Origin: Nematostella vectensis
Lineage: Eukaryota; Cnidaria; Anthozoa; Actiniaria; Edwardsiidae
Direction: 5' to 3'
Length of the DNA: 64,000 nt
Assembly: GCF_932526225.1 (NCBI RefSeq)
Contig: NC_064038.1
Span: forward strand, 370,001 to 434,000
The notes under the pieces were generated by a model, which saw nothing but the letters and a program-made list of their open reading frames with translations, made no database searches and was not told where the DNA came from. Numbering within the stretch: position 1 is the stretch's first letter; each line of letters starts with the position of its first letter. Below, one piece after another: positions 1 to 6,767 of the stretch. The translations under genes were made by a program, and so were the position numbers.

Positions 1-9
1 CTGCACTTT

Positions 10-32
10 GAAGCATATTCTATGTATGCTTC
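10..32. other. Hairpin 1: 8-bp stem, 7-nt loop near unit start (unit 1 example)
   Basis: GAAGCATA at 10-17 is perfectly complementary to TATGCTTC at 25-32, with a 7-nt loop between. It recurs at the same offset in every unit. Only the outermost pair is lost in unit 2 (T) and units 31 and 37 (C). It could be a cruciform, a protein-binding dyad or a stem in an RNA. No compensatory change was seen, so function is unproven. Confidence 0.7.
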
Positions 33-99
33 TTTGTACAAAATGTACCCCTCCTAATAGAACATTAAAGATCACATAACTTGTTTACTTCCTCGACTC

Positions 100-128
100 T
101 ATGCTTTTTATTTTTGTTCTCTTACTAG
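100..128 (+). promoter_or_regulatory. Acceptor-like polypyrimidine tract ending in CTTACTAG
   Basis: A T-rich run followed by CTTACTAG|G resembles a eukaryotic 3' splice acceptor on the plus strand. It is well kept across units. No exon structure confirms it, and such tracts also arise by chance in AT-rich DNA. Confidence 0.25.
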
Positions 129-157
129 GAAATTATCGAATACAAATAATCAGTTAA

Positions 158-180
158 GCTAGCAAGCTCATTTTGCTAGC
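158..180. other. Hairpin 2: 8-bp stem, 7-nt loop abutting the TATA-like box
   Basis: GCTAGCAA at 158-165 pairs perfectly with TTGCTAGC at 173-180 around a 7-nt loop. It ends two bases before TATATAA. It is kept in nearly all units; unit 22 (GCTAGT) and unit 35 (TCGCTAGC) each weaken one pair. The geometry is the same as hairpins 1 and 4, which argues against pure chance. The dyad could bind a factor beside the promoter. Confidence 0.7.
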
Positions 181-182
181 TG

Positions 183-189
183 TATATAA
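183..189 (+). promoter_or_regulatory. TATA-like box TATATAA
   Basis: TATATAA follows a dyad and precedes about 1.2 kb of sequence ending in AATAAA signals, so it is a reasonable candidate Pol II core promoter on the plus strand. The motif is present in essentially every unit; in unit 9 it reads TATATTA. Transcription is inferred only, and AT-rich DNA yields such motifs by chance. Confidence 0.35.
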
Positions 190-263
190 TGCATATCAGG
201 CCTGTATCTTTAGTATCCTGGATCAGGTAGACGAACCTATGTCACCCCACTTTTTTGATGAGT

Positions 264-335
264 ATTATAAAAAAAATTCTAAAAAAAACGTTATCTTGAA
301 CTGTGTAAAAAAAAAAAAACATAGAAAAAAAAAAA
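264..335 (+). repeat. Hypervariable A-rich tract
   Basis: Several A-runs separated by TACTA, CGTTATCTTGAACTGTG and CATAG vary in length and interruption from unit to unit. Extremes are GTGTAAAGAAAACATAG in units 8, 16 and 21 and a run of more than 20 A's in the second copy in unit 20. This tract produces most of the unit-length variation. On the minus strand it is a series of T-runs directly after the tRNA-like module. Confidence 0.9.
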
Positions 336-337
336 GG

Positions 338-411
338 CCATTGGTCTGGGATCGAACCCGGCCTAAAGAACAAAACGGAAACCATACATACGGATTACCC
401 AATCGGTATGG
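338..411 (-). ncRNA. Degenerate tRNA-like module with B box
   Basis: On the minus strand, complementary to 349-358, lies GGTTCGATCC, an exact match to the Pol III B-box consensus, inside a T-arm with a 7-nt loop and four of five stem pairs. Exactly 74 nt spans CCATACC to CCAATGG; their outer four bases pair, five counting a flanking G-C. GATTGGGTA upstream resembles an A box, and T-runs follow the 3' end like a Pol III terminator. No good D or anticodon stem can be drawn, so this is not a functional tRNA. It may be a tRNA-derived SINE remnant or a relic promoter. It recurs in every unit and twice in units 18, 20, 24 and 27. Confidence 0.4.
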
Positions 412-690
412 CAGCACAAGGCTTTTACGGAAGGCTGTAAAGAACCCGAAGGCCCCAAGCACCGATATTTCCGGCGAATATGCTGTACAACACTCTTGCA
501 AGGTATTCCAACCCGCGCATTAATGGGGAGGACAATAACCAGGATCCCAGGCCTGTAATACGGTTACGCCACGCACAGCTCGCTGAGATATGGGATGAAA
601 AAAAATACAGGTCTATGAGGGCGTTTTGGGTCCCTTGGGGGCTCGCTATTTCGGCGTGGCATCGTAACGCACGCGAGCGCATTGTCTTTT
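412..690. other. GC- and CpG-rich core of the unit
   Basis: This is the only GC-rich part of the AT-rich unit, and it is dense in CpG: 641-680 alone holds eight or more. CpGs are nearly all kept between units; the few CpG-to-TpG changes include GAGCGTATTG in units 30 and 36 and CAGCTTGCTG in unit 8. It has open frames on both strands but no protein family I recognise. With the A-rich tract on the left and a T-rich tract on the right it looks like a discrete module, perhaps an ancient insertion. Confidence 0.6.
641..678. other. Two-part GC-rich hairpin in the core
   Basis: GCTCGC at 641-646 pairs with GCGAGC at 673-678, and inside it GCGT at 654-657 pairs with ACGC at 667-670. A TTTT run follows at 687-690. 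Class changes weaken it without compensation: units 31, 32, 37 and 38 lose the pair at 673, units 19 and 26 change 667 to T, and units 3 and 7 change 667 to G, leaving a wobble. Selection for the structure is therefore not supported. Confidence 0.35.
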
Positions 691-714
691 ATTGTGTACA
701 GAATGTCTCTGTCG

Positions 715-779
715 TTTTTTGCTTTACTTTAAGTTTTGCTTTATTTTTATTATTATTTTTTTTGTCTTTTTATTTACAG
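715..779 (+). promoter_or_regulatory. T-rich tract ending in acceptor-like TTACAG
   Basis: A long T-rich run with TTATT blocks ends in TTTTTATTTACAG at 779, the form of a strong 3' splice acceptor. Units vary in T-run length and in inserted bases (TTTTGATTATT in classes J and unit 20, TTTATTTTTATTTTTTT in class F). Units 19 and 26 read TTTACTG, losing the AG, so any acceptor use is not universal. A GTGAGT donor-like site lies about 365 bases downstream. Confidence 0.25.
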
Positions 780-827
780 TTCTTTGTACAGTATTTGACC
801 CAAGCTATGATAACAATTATTCAAAAT

Positions 828-867
828 TATTGTAACCAACTATTGTAACCAATTATCGTAAACCAAC
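828..867 (+). repeat. Three mini-repeats TATTGTAACCAA(C/T)
   Basis: Copies are at 828-840, 841-853 and 854-867, the last with TATCGTAAACCAAC. The middle copy ends in CCAAT. All units keep three copies; units 2 and 5 read AACCTATT in the middle one, and units 19, 26 and 33 alter the last. Confidence 0.8.
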
Positions 868-912
868 TTGACTGCAAAACACTATTAGGCATTTCTTTCA
901 TGTGACTGCAAA

Positions 913-926
913 GTTGACATGTCAAC
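913..926. other. Perfect 14-bp palindrome GTTGACATGTCAAC
   Basis: The 14 bases equal their own reverse complement, with no spacer. The site is intact in most units. Units 2 and 5 read GACATATCAAC and unit 8 reads GTTGAAATGTC, each breaking symmetry by one base. It may be a binding site for a dimeric protein or chance; no known motif is assigned. Confidence 0.6.
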
Positions 927-954
927 ATCTAGAGGGGCTTCACCCAACAAGGAA

Positions 955-1143
955 TCATGGGGGACCATGAAAGCACGGTGTCGCGGAAAATTTTCCTGCC
1001 CCATTTATCAGGAACATCTGTGCAGCCGATGCCCTTAGTTGGATGGGGTGCACAGTTGCTTTGGGTATCGCCCTGAAGATGGCACAGTGACCACAAGATG
1101 TATCTGAATGAAACTGTATACTTATTTCAAATTTTAAAAACAT
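955..1143 (-). other. Persistent 62-codon minus-strand ORF, probably not a gene
   Basis: It starts at an ATG and ends at TGA, and is open in every complete unit except unit 9. The translation begins MFLKFEIS and ends CFHGPP. No family is recognised. Substitutions include many replacements (R to M in units 2, 5, 30 and 36; F to C in 13-15; A to T in 27 and 28) and a few silent ones, so no clear protein-level constraint shows. Low divergence among units is enough to keep a short frame open. Confidence 0.15.
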
Positions 1144-1362
1144 GTGAGTGTTACTTACTTAGTTACAGTAGTTCTTTTGAATATTATTATTTACGTGTAT
1201 AATTTAGATGAGTAATAAATACTTCTTATTTGTCTCGTAGAGCTCGTATCGTTCCTCCTAAATAACAAACAAAATAATGTGTGTTATTATCTTGGTGCAA
1301 AGGAATCTACAGTAGTTTTGTAATCAAATAATTGTTTTACTATTAACACACTTGTTCTTTCA
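1144..1362. other. AT-rich stretch without recognisable genes
   Basis: It opens with donor-like GTGAGT at 1144-1149, facing plus, while the minus strand reads GTAAGTAAC nearby. AATAAA occurs at 1214-1219 within AGTAATAAATAC. Nothing else is recognised. Changes here help define classes: TATTTAAGTG in J and unit 25, TTTGGATGAG in units 9, 22, 27 and 28, GTTATAGTAG in H and I and unit 20. Confidence 0.5.
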
Positions 1363-1404
1363 GCCAGTTTGTTGGTCTCACAAATAGACTTTTAATAAAC
1401 TGGT
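1363..1404. other. Composite hairpin enclosing an AATAAA signal
   Basis: CCAGTTT at 1364-1370 pairs with AAACTGG at 1397-1403; in most other units one further A-T pair makes ACCAGTTT/AAACTGGT. Inside, GTCT at 1375-1378 pairs with AGAC at 1386-1389 around another 7-nt loop. AATAAA at 1394-1399 lies in the 3' arm. Unit 7 (CCAGTTTTTT) and unit 9 (CCAGTTCG) weaken it. Confidence 0.5.
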
Positions 1405-1428
1405 ATCCCCCCCTCTCCACTCAATAAA
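1394..1428 (+). terminator. Paired AATAAA poly(A)-signal candidates flanking a C-tract
   Basis: AATAAA occurs at 1394-1399 and 1423-1428, separated by a pyrimidine tract whose C-run varies from 6 to 9 or is broken by A (classes F and H). A GT-rich stretch with GTGTTTATTGT follows the second signal within about 45 bases, as expected downstream of a cleavage site. This would fit the 3' end of a plus-strand transcript beginning near the TATA-like box. Use is inferred only. Confidence 0.35.
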
Positions 1429-1663
1429 GGGTCAGCGTCATGGCATTGCGCATGTCTGGAGTCAGTGTTTATTGTAGGCTTTCAATTGTCTACACACAGT
1501 TGAACTTTAATAGTTGTCAATGCTTTGTTAAAATAATATTCGATATTTTACTGAATGTTTATTGACAGTTTGTGGGCATTTCCTTTGAATACAAGTCTTC
1601 CACATGTACCAAAGGCTAATAGGTCAACATTAGAATTTGACTGAAATTCATTGTGTCCTGGCC
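1429..1663. other. Unit 3' segment without recognisable genes
   Basis: AT-rich and well conserved between units. Apart from the possible GT-rich downstream element near 1460-1475 I recognise nothing. Useful class marks are ACTCAATG versus ACTGAATG near 1551, CATTTTCTTT in J and TCCTTGCCGG in K. Confidence 0.5.
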
Positions 1664-1686
1664 GGAGAGCTATTGCAAAGCTCTTC
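1664..1686. other. Hairpin 4: 8-bp stem, 7-nt loop at unit end
   Basis: GGAGAGCT at 1664-1671 pairs with AGCTCTTC at 1679-1686 (seven Watson-Crick pairs and one G-T) around a 7-nt loop. Hairpin 1 of the next unit follows after about 15 bases, so the two form a doublet at each unit junction as phased here. Unit 17 (CCAGAGAG) and unit 37 (GCAACGCTC) each lose one pair. Confidence 0.65.
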
Positions 1687-1692
1687 ATCACA

Positions 1693-3389
1693 CTGCACTT
1701 TTAAGCATATTCTATGTATGCTTCTTTGTACAAAATGTACCCCTCCTAATAGAACATTAAAGATCACATAACTTGTTTACTTCCTCGACTCTATGCTTTT
1801 ATTTTTGTTCTCTTACTAGGAAAATATCGAATACAAATAATCAGTTAAGCTAGCAAGCTCATTTTGCTAGCTGTATATAATGCATATCAGGCCTGTATCT
1901 TCAGTATCCTGGATCAGGTAGACGAACCTATGTCACACCACTTTTTTGATGAGTATTATAAAAAAAATACTAAAAAACGTTATCTTGAACTGTGTAAAAA
2001 AAAAACAAACAAAAAAAAACATAGAAAAAAAAAAGGCCATTGGCCTGTGATCGAACCCGGCCTAAAGAACAAAACGGAAACCATACGTACGGATTACCCA
2101 ATCGGTATTGCAGCACAAGGCTTTTACGGAAGGCTGTAAAGAACCCGAAGGCCCCAAGCACCGATATTTCCGGCGAATATGCTGTACAACACTCTTGCAA
2201 GGTATTCCAACCCGCGCATTAATGGGGAGGACAATAACCAGGATCCCAGGCCTGTAATACGGTTACGCCACGCACAGCTCGCTGAGATATGGGATGAAAA
2301 AAAATACAGGTCTATGTGGGCGTTTTGGGTCCCTTGGGGGATCGCTATTTCGGCGTGGCATCGTAACGCACGCGAGCGCATTGTCTTTTATTGTGTACAG
2401 AATGTCTCTGTCGTTTTTTGCTTTACTTTTACTTTTGCTTTATTTTTATTATTATTTTTTTGTCTTTTTATTTACAGTTCTTTGTACAGTATTTGACCAT
2501 AGCTATGATAACAATTATTCAAAATTATTGTAACCAACTATTGTAACCTATTATCGTAAACCAACTTGACTGCAAAACACTATTAGGCATTTCTTTCATG
2601 TGACTGCAAAGTTGACATATCAACATTTAAAGTGGCTTCACCCAACAAGGAATCATGGGGGACCATGAAAGCACGGTGTCGCGGAAAATTTTCCTGCCCC
2701 ATTTATCAGGAACATCTGTGCAGCCGATGCCATTAGTTGGATGGGGTGCACAGTTGCTTTGGGTATCGCCCTGAAGATGGCACAGTGACCACAAGATGTA
2801 TGTGAATGAAACTGTATACTTATTTCAAATTTTAAAAACATGTGAGTGTTACTTACTTAGTTACAGTAGTTCTTTTGAATATTATTAATTACGTGTATAA
2901 TTTAGATGAGTAATAAATACTTCTTATTTGTCTCGTAAAGCTCGTATCGTTCCTCCTAAATAACAAACAAAATAATGTGTGTTATTATCTTGGTGCAAAC
3001 GAATCTACAGTAGTTTTTTAATCAAATAATTGTTTTACTATTAACACACTTGTTCTTTCAACCAGTTTGTTGGTCTCACAAATAGACTTTTAATAAACTG
3101 GTATCCCCCCTCTCCACTCAATAAAGGGTCAGCGTCATGGCATTGCGCATGTCTGGAGTCAGTGTTTATTGTAGGCTTTCAATTGTCTACACACAGTTGA
3201 ACTTTAATAGTTGTCAATGCTTTGTTAAAATAATATTCGATATTTTACTGAATGTTTATTGACAGTTTGTGGGCATTTCCTTTGAATGCAAGTCTTCCAC
3301 ATGTACCAAAGGCTCATAGGTCAACATTAGAATTTGACTGAAATTCATTGTGTCCTGGCCGGAGAGCTATTGCAAAGCTCTTCATCACA
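1693..3389 (+). repeat. Repeat unit 2 (class B)
   Basis: Complete 1,697 bp unit. Class B markers shared with unit 5 are an A-tract interrupted by CAAAC, CCTGTGATCG at the B-box edge, CATACGTACGG, CGGTATTGCAG, GGGGGATCGC, ACTTTTACTTTTGC, a broken palindrome (GACATATCAAC) followed by ATTTAAAGTGG, and GATGCCATTAG. Private changes include CTTTTAAGCAT, which loses the outer base pair of the first hairpin, and TATGTGAATG. Confidence 0.97.
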
Positions 3390-5075
3390 CTGCACTTTGA
3401 AGCATATTCTATGTATGCTTCTTTGTACAAAATGTACCCCTCCTAATAGAACATTAAAGATCACATAACTTGTTTACTTCCTCGACTCTATGCTTTTTAT
3501 TTTTGTTCTCTTACTAGGAAAATATCGAATACAAATAATCCGTTAAGCTAGCAAGCTCATTTTGCTAGCTGTATATAATGCATATCAGGCCTGTATCTTT
3601 AGTATCCTGGATCAGGTAGACGAACCTATGTCACACCACTTTTTTGATGAGTATTATAAAAAAAATACTAAAAAACGTTATCTTGAACTGTGTAAAAAAA
3701 AAAAACATAGAAAAAAAAAGGCCATTGGCCTGGGATCGAACCCGGTCTAAAGAACAAAACGGAAACCATACATACGGATTACCCAATCGGTATGGCAGCA
3801 CAAGGCTTTTACGGAAGGCTGTAAAGAACCCGAAGGCCCCAAGCACCGATATTTCCGGCGAATATGCTGTACAACACTCTTGCAAGGTATTCCAACCCGC
3901 GCATTAATGGGGAGGACAATAACCAGGATCCCAGGCCTGTAATACGGTTACGCCACGCACAGCTCGCTGAGATATGGGATGAAAAAAAATACAGGTCTAT
4001 GTGGGCGTTTTGGGTCCCTTGGGGGCTCGCTATTTCGGCGTGGCATCGTAGCGCACGCGAGCGCATTGTCTTTTATTGTGTACAGAATGTCTCTGTCGTT
4101 TTTTGCTTTACTTTTAGTTTTGCTTTATTTTTATTATTATTTTTTTGTCTTTTTATTTACAGTTCTTTGTACAGTATTTGACCATAGCTATGGTAACAAT
4201 TATTCAAAATTATTGTAACCAACTATTGTAACCAATTATCGTAAACCAACTTGACTGCAAAACACTATTAGGCATTTCTTTCATGTGACTGCAAAGTTGA
4301 CATGTCAACATCTAGAGGGGCTTCACCCAACAAGGAATCATGGGGGACCATGAAAGCACGGTGTAGCGGAAAATTTTCCTGCCCCATTTATCAGGAACAT
4401 CTGTGCAGCCGATGCCCTTAGTTGGATGGGGTGCACCGTTGCTTTGGGTATCGCCCTGAAGATGGCACAGTGACCACAAGATGTATCTGAATGAAACTGT
4501 AAACTTATTTCAAATTTTAAAAACATGTGAGTGTTACTTACTTAGTTACAGTAGTTCATTTGAATATTATTATTTACGTGTATAATTTAGATGAGTAATA
4601 AATACTTCTTATTTGTCTCGTAGAGCTCGTATCGTTCCTCCTAAATAACAAACAAAATGATGTGTGCTATTATCTTGGTGCAAAGGAATCTACAGTAGTT
4701 TTGTAATCAAATAATTGTTTTACTATTAACACACTTGTTCTTTCAACCAGTTTGTTGGTCTCACAAATAGACTTTTAATAAACTGGTATCCCCCCCTCTC
4801 CACTCAATAAAGGGTCAGCGTCATGGCATTGCGCATGTCTGGAGTCAGTGTTTATTGTAGGCTTTCAATTGTCTACACACAGTTGAACTTTAATAGTTGT
4901 CAATGCTTTGTTAAAATAATATTCGATATTTTGCTGAATGTTTATTGACAGTTTGTGGGCATTTCCTTTGAATGCAAGTCTTCCACATGTACCAAAGGCT
5001 CATAGGTCAACATTAGAATTTGACTGAAATTCATTGTGTCCTGGCCGGAGAGCTATTGCAAAGCTCTTCATCACA
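3390..5075 (+). repeat. Repeat unit 3 (class C)
   Basis: Complete 1,686 bp unit. Class C markers shared with unit 7 are CCCGGTCTAAAG beside the B box and CATCGTAGCGCAC in the GC-rich core. Private changes include GGTGTAGCGG, GTGCACCGTTG and ATTTTGCTGAATG. Confidence 0.97.
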
Positions 5076-6767
5076 CTGCACTTTGAAGCATATTCTATGT
5101 ATGCTTCTTTGTACAAAATGTACCCCTCCTAATAGAACATTAAAGATCACATAACTTGTTTACTTCCTCGACTCTATGCTTTTTATTTTTGTTCTCTTAC
5201 TAGGAAATTATCGAATACAAATAATCAGTTAAGCTAGCAAGCTCATTTTGCTAGCTGTATATAATGCATATCAGGCCTGTATCTTTAGTATCCTGGATCA
5301 GGTAGACGAACCTATGTCACCCCACTTTTTTGATGAGTATTATAAAAAAAATTCTAAAAAAAACGTTATCTTGAACTGTGTAAAAAAAAAAAAAACATAG
5401 AAAAAAAAAAGGCCATTGGCCTGGGATCGAACCCGGCCTAAAGAACAAAACGGAAACCATACATACGGATTACCCAATCGGTATGGCAGCACAAGGCTTT
5501 TACGGAAGGCTGTAAAGAACCCGAAGGCCCCAAGCACCGATATTTCCGGCGAATATGCTGTACAACACTCTTGCAAGGTATTCCAACCCGCGCATTAATG
5601 GGGAGGACAATAACCAGGATCCCAGGCCTGTAATACGGTTACGCCACGCACAGCTCGCTGAGATATGGGATGAAAAAAAATACAGGTCTATGAGGGCGTT
5701 TTGGGTCCCTTGGGGGCTCGCTATTTCGGCGTGGCATCGTAACGCACGCGAGCGCATTGTCTTTTATTGTGTACAGAATGTCTCTGTCGTTTTTTGCTTT
5801 ACTTTTAGTTTTGCTTTATTTTTATTATTATTTTTTTTGTCTTTTTATTTACAGTTCTTTGTACAGTATTTGACCATAGCTATGATAACAATTATTCAAA
5901 ATTATTGTAACCAACTATTGTAACCAATTATCGTAAACCAACTTGACTGCAAAACACTATTAGGCATTTCTTTCATGTGACTGCAAAGTTGACATGTCAA
6001 CATCTAGAGGGGCTTCACCCAACAAGGAATCATGGGGGACCATGAAAGCACGGTGTCGCGGAAAATTTTCCTGCCCCATTTATCAGGAACATCTGTGCAG
6101 CCGATGCCCTTAGTTGGATGGGGTGCACAGTTGCTTTGGGTATCGCCCTGAAGATGGCACAGTGACCACAAGATGTATCTGAATGAAACTGTATACTTAT
6201 TTCAAATTTTAAAAACATGTGAGTGTTACTTACTTAGTTACAGTAGTTCTTTTGAATATTATTATTTACGTGTATAATTTAGATGAGTAATAAATACTTC
6301 TTATTTGTCTCGTAGAGCTCGTATCGTTCCTCCTAAATAACAAACAAAATAATGTGTGTTATTATCTTGGTGCAAAGGAATCTACAGTAGTTTTGTAATC
6401 AAATAATTGTTTTACTATTAACACACTTGTTCTTTCAGCCAGTTTGTTGGTCTCACAAATAGACTTTTAATAAACTGGTATCCCCCCCTCTCCACTCAAT
6501 AAAGGGTCAGCGTCATGGCATTGCGCATGTCTGGAGTCAGTGTTTATTGTAGGCTTTCAATTGTCTACACACAGTTGAACTTTAATAGTTGTCAATGCTT
6601 TGTTAAAATAATATTCGATATTTTACTGAATGTTTATTGACAGTTTGTGGGCATTTCCTTTGAATACAAGTCTTCCACATGTACCAAAGGCTAATAGGTC
6701 AACATTAGAATTTGACTGAAATTCATTGTGTCCTGGCCGGAGAGCTATTGCAAAGCTCTTCATCACA
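5076..6767 (+). repeat. Repeat unit 4 (class A)
   Basis: Complete 1,692 bp unit carrying the class A markers of unit 1 at an offset of 5,075 bases but lacking unit 1's private changes. It begins a second A-B pair (units 4-5), so units 1-2 and 4-5 appear to descend from one multi-unit duplication. Confidence 0.97.

Larger units (their letters stand above)
1..1692 (+). repeat. Repeat unit 1 (class A), reference unit for offsets
   Basis: Complete 1,692 bp unit. Class A markers shared with unit 4 are CACCCCAC near 245, ATTCTAAAAAAAAC near 277, TATGAGGG near 614, an 8-T run before GTC, TTTCAGCCAG near 1358, GAATACAAG near 1587 and GGCTAATAGG near 1613. Private changes include GGTCTGG instead of GGCCTGG just inside the tRNA-like module and GACCCAAGC near 797. 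Confidence 0.97.

Noticed and set aside
120-190. Helitron 3' end (hairpin plus CTAG) in tandem
   Set aside because: CTAG lies inside the hairpin stem here rather than just downstream of it, and no helicase/Rep ORF or canonical 5' TC end at a consistent boundary was seen.
338-411. Functional tRNA gene
   Set aside because: A B box and tRNA-like length are present, but three of seven acceptor pairs fail and no acceptable D or anticodon stem can be drawn.
173-523. Open frame of 116 codons across the TATA-like box and tRNA-like module
   Set aside because: It begins at TTG, not ATG, overlaps the promoter-like region, and runs through the variable A-tract, so units differ in frame. The Pro-Gly-Ile-Glu-Pro-Gly or Trp-Asp-Arg-Thr-Arg peptides are just the B-box region read in two frames.
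641-678. Selected RNA hairpin in the core
   Set aside because: Class-specific changes at 667 and 673 weaken pairs without compensation on the other side, so the sequence gives no covariation support.
265-682. Minus-strand ORFs of 78-85 codons over the same region
   Set aside because: They are antisense shadows of the GC-rich core with Phe-rich ends from the A/T tracts. They recur only because the unit recurs, and frameshift between classes.
412-700. Centromere protein B box in the GC-rich core
   Set aside because: No stretch fits the spacing of the CENP-B box essential bases (TTCG, A, CGGG) on either strand, as far as I can read by eye.
2294-2533. Overlapping 79-codon plus-strand ORF with a hydrophobic tail
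   Set aside because: Its start lies in the A-run of the core and its hydrophobic C-terminus is the T-rich tract in another frame. No family similarity was recognised and T-run length changes disrupt it.
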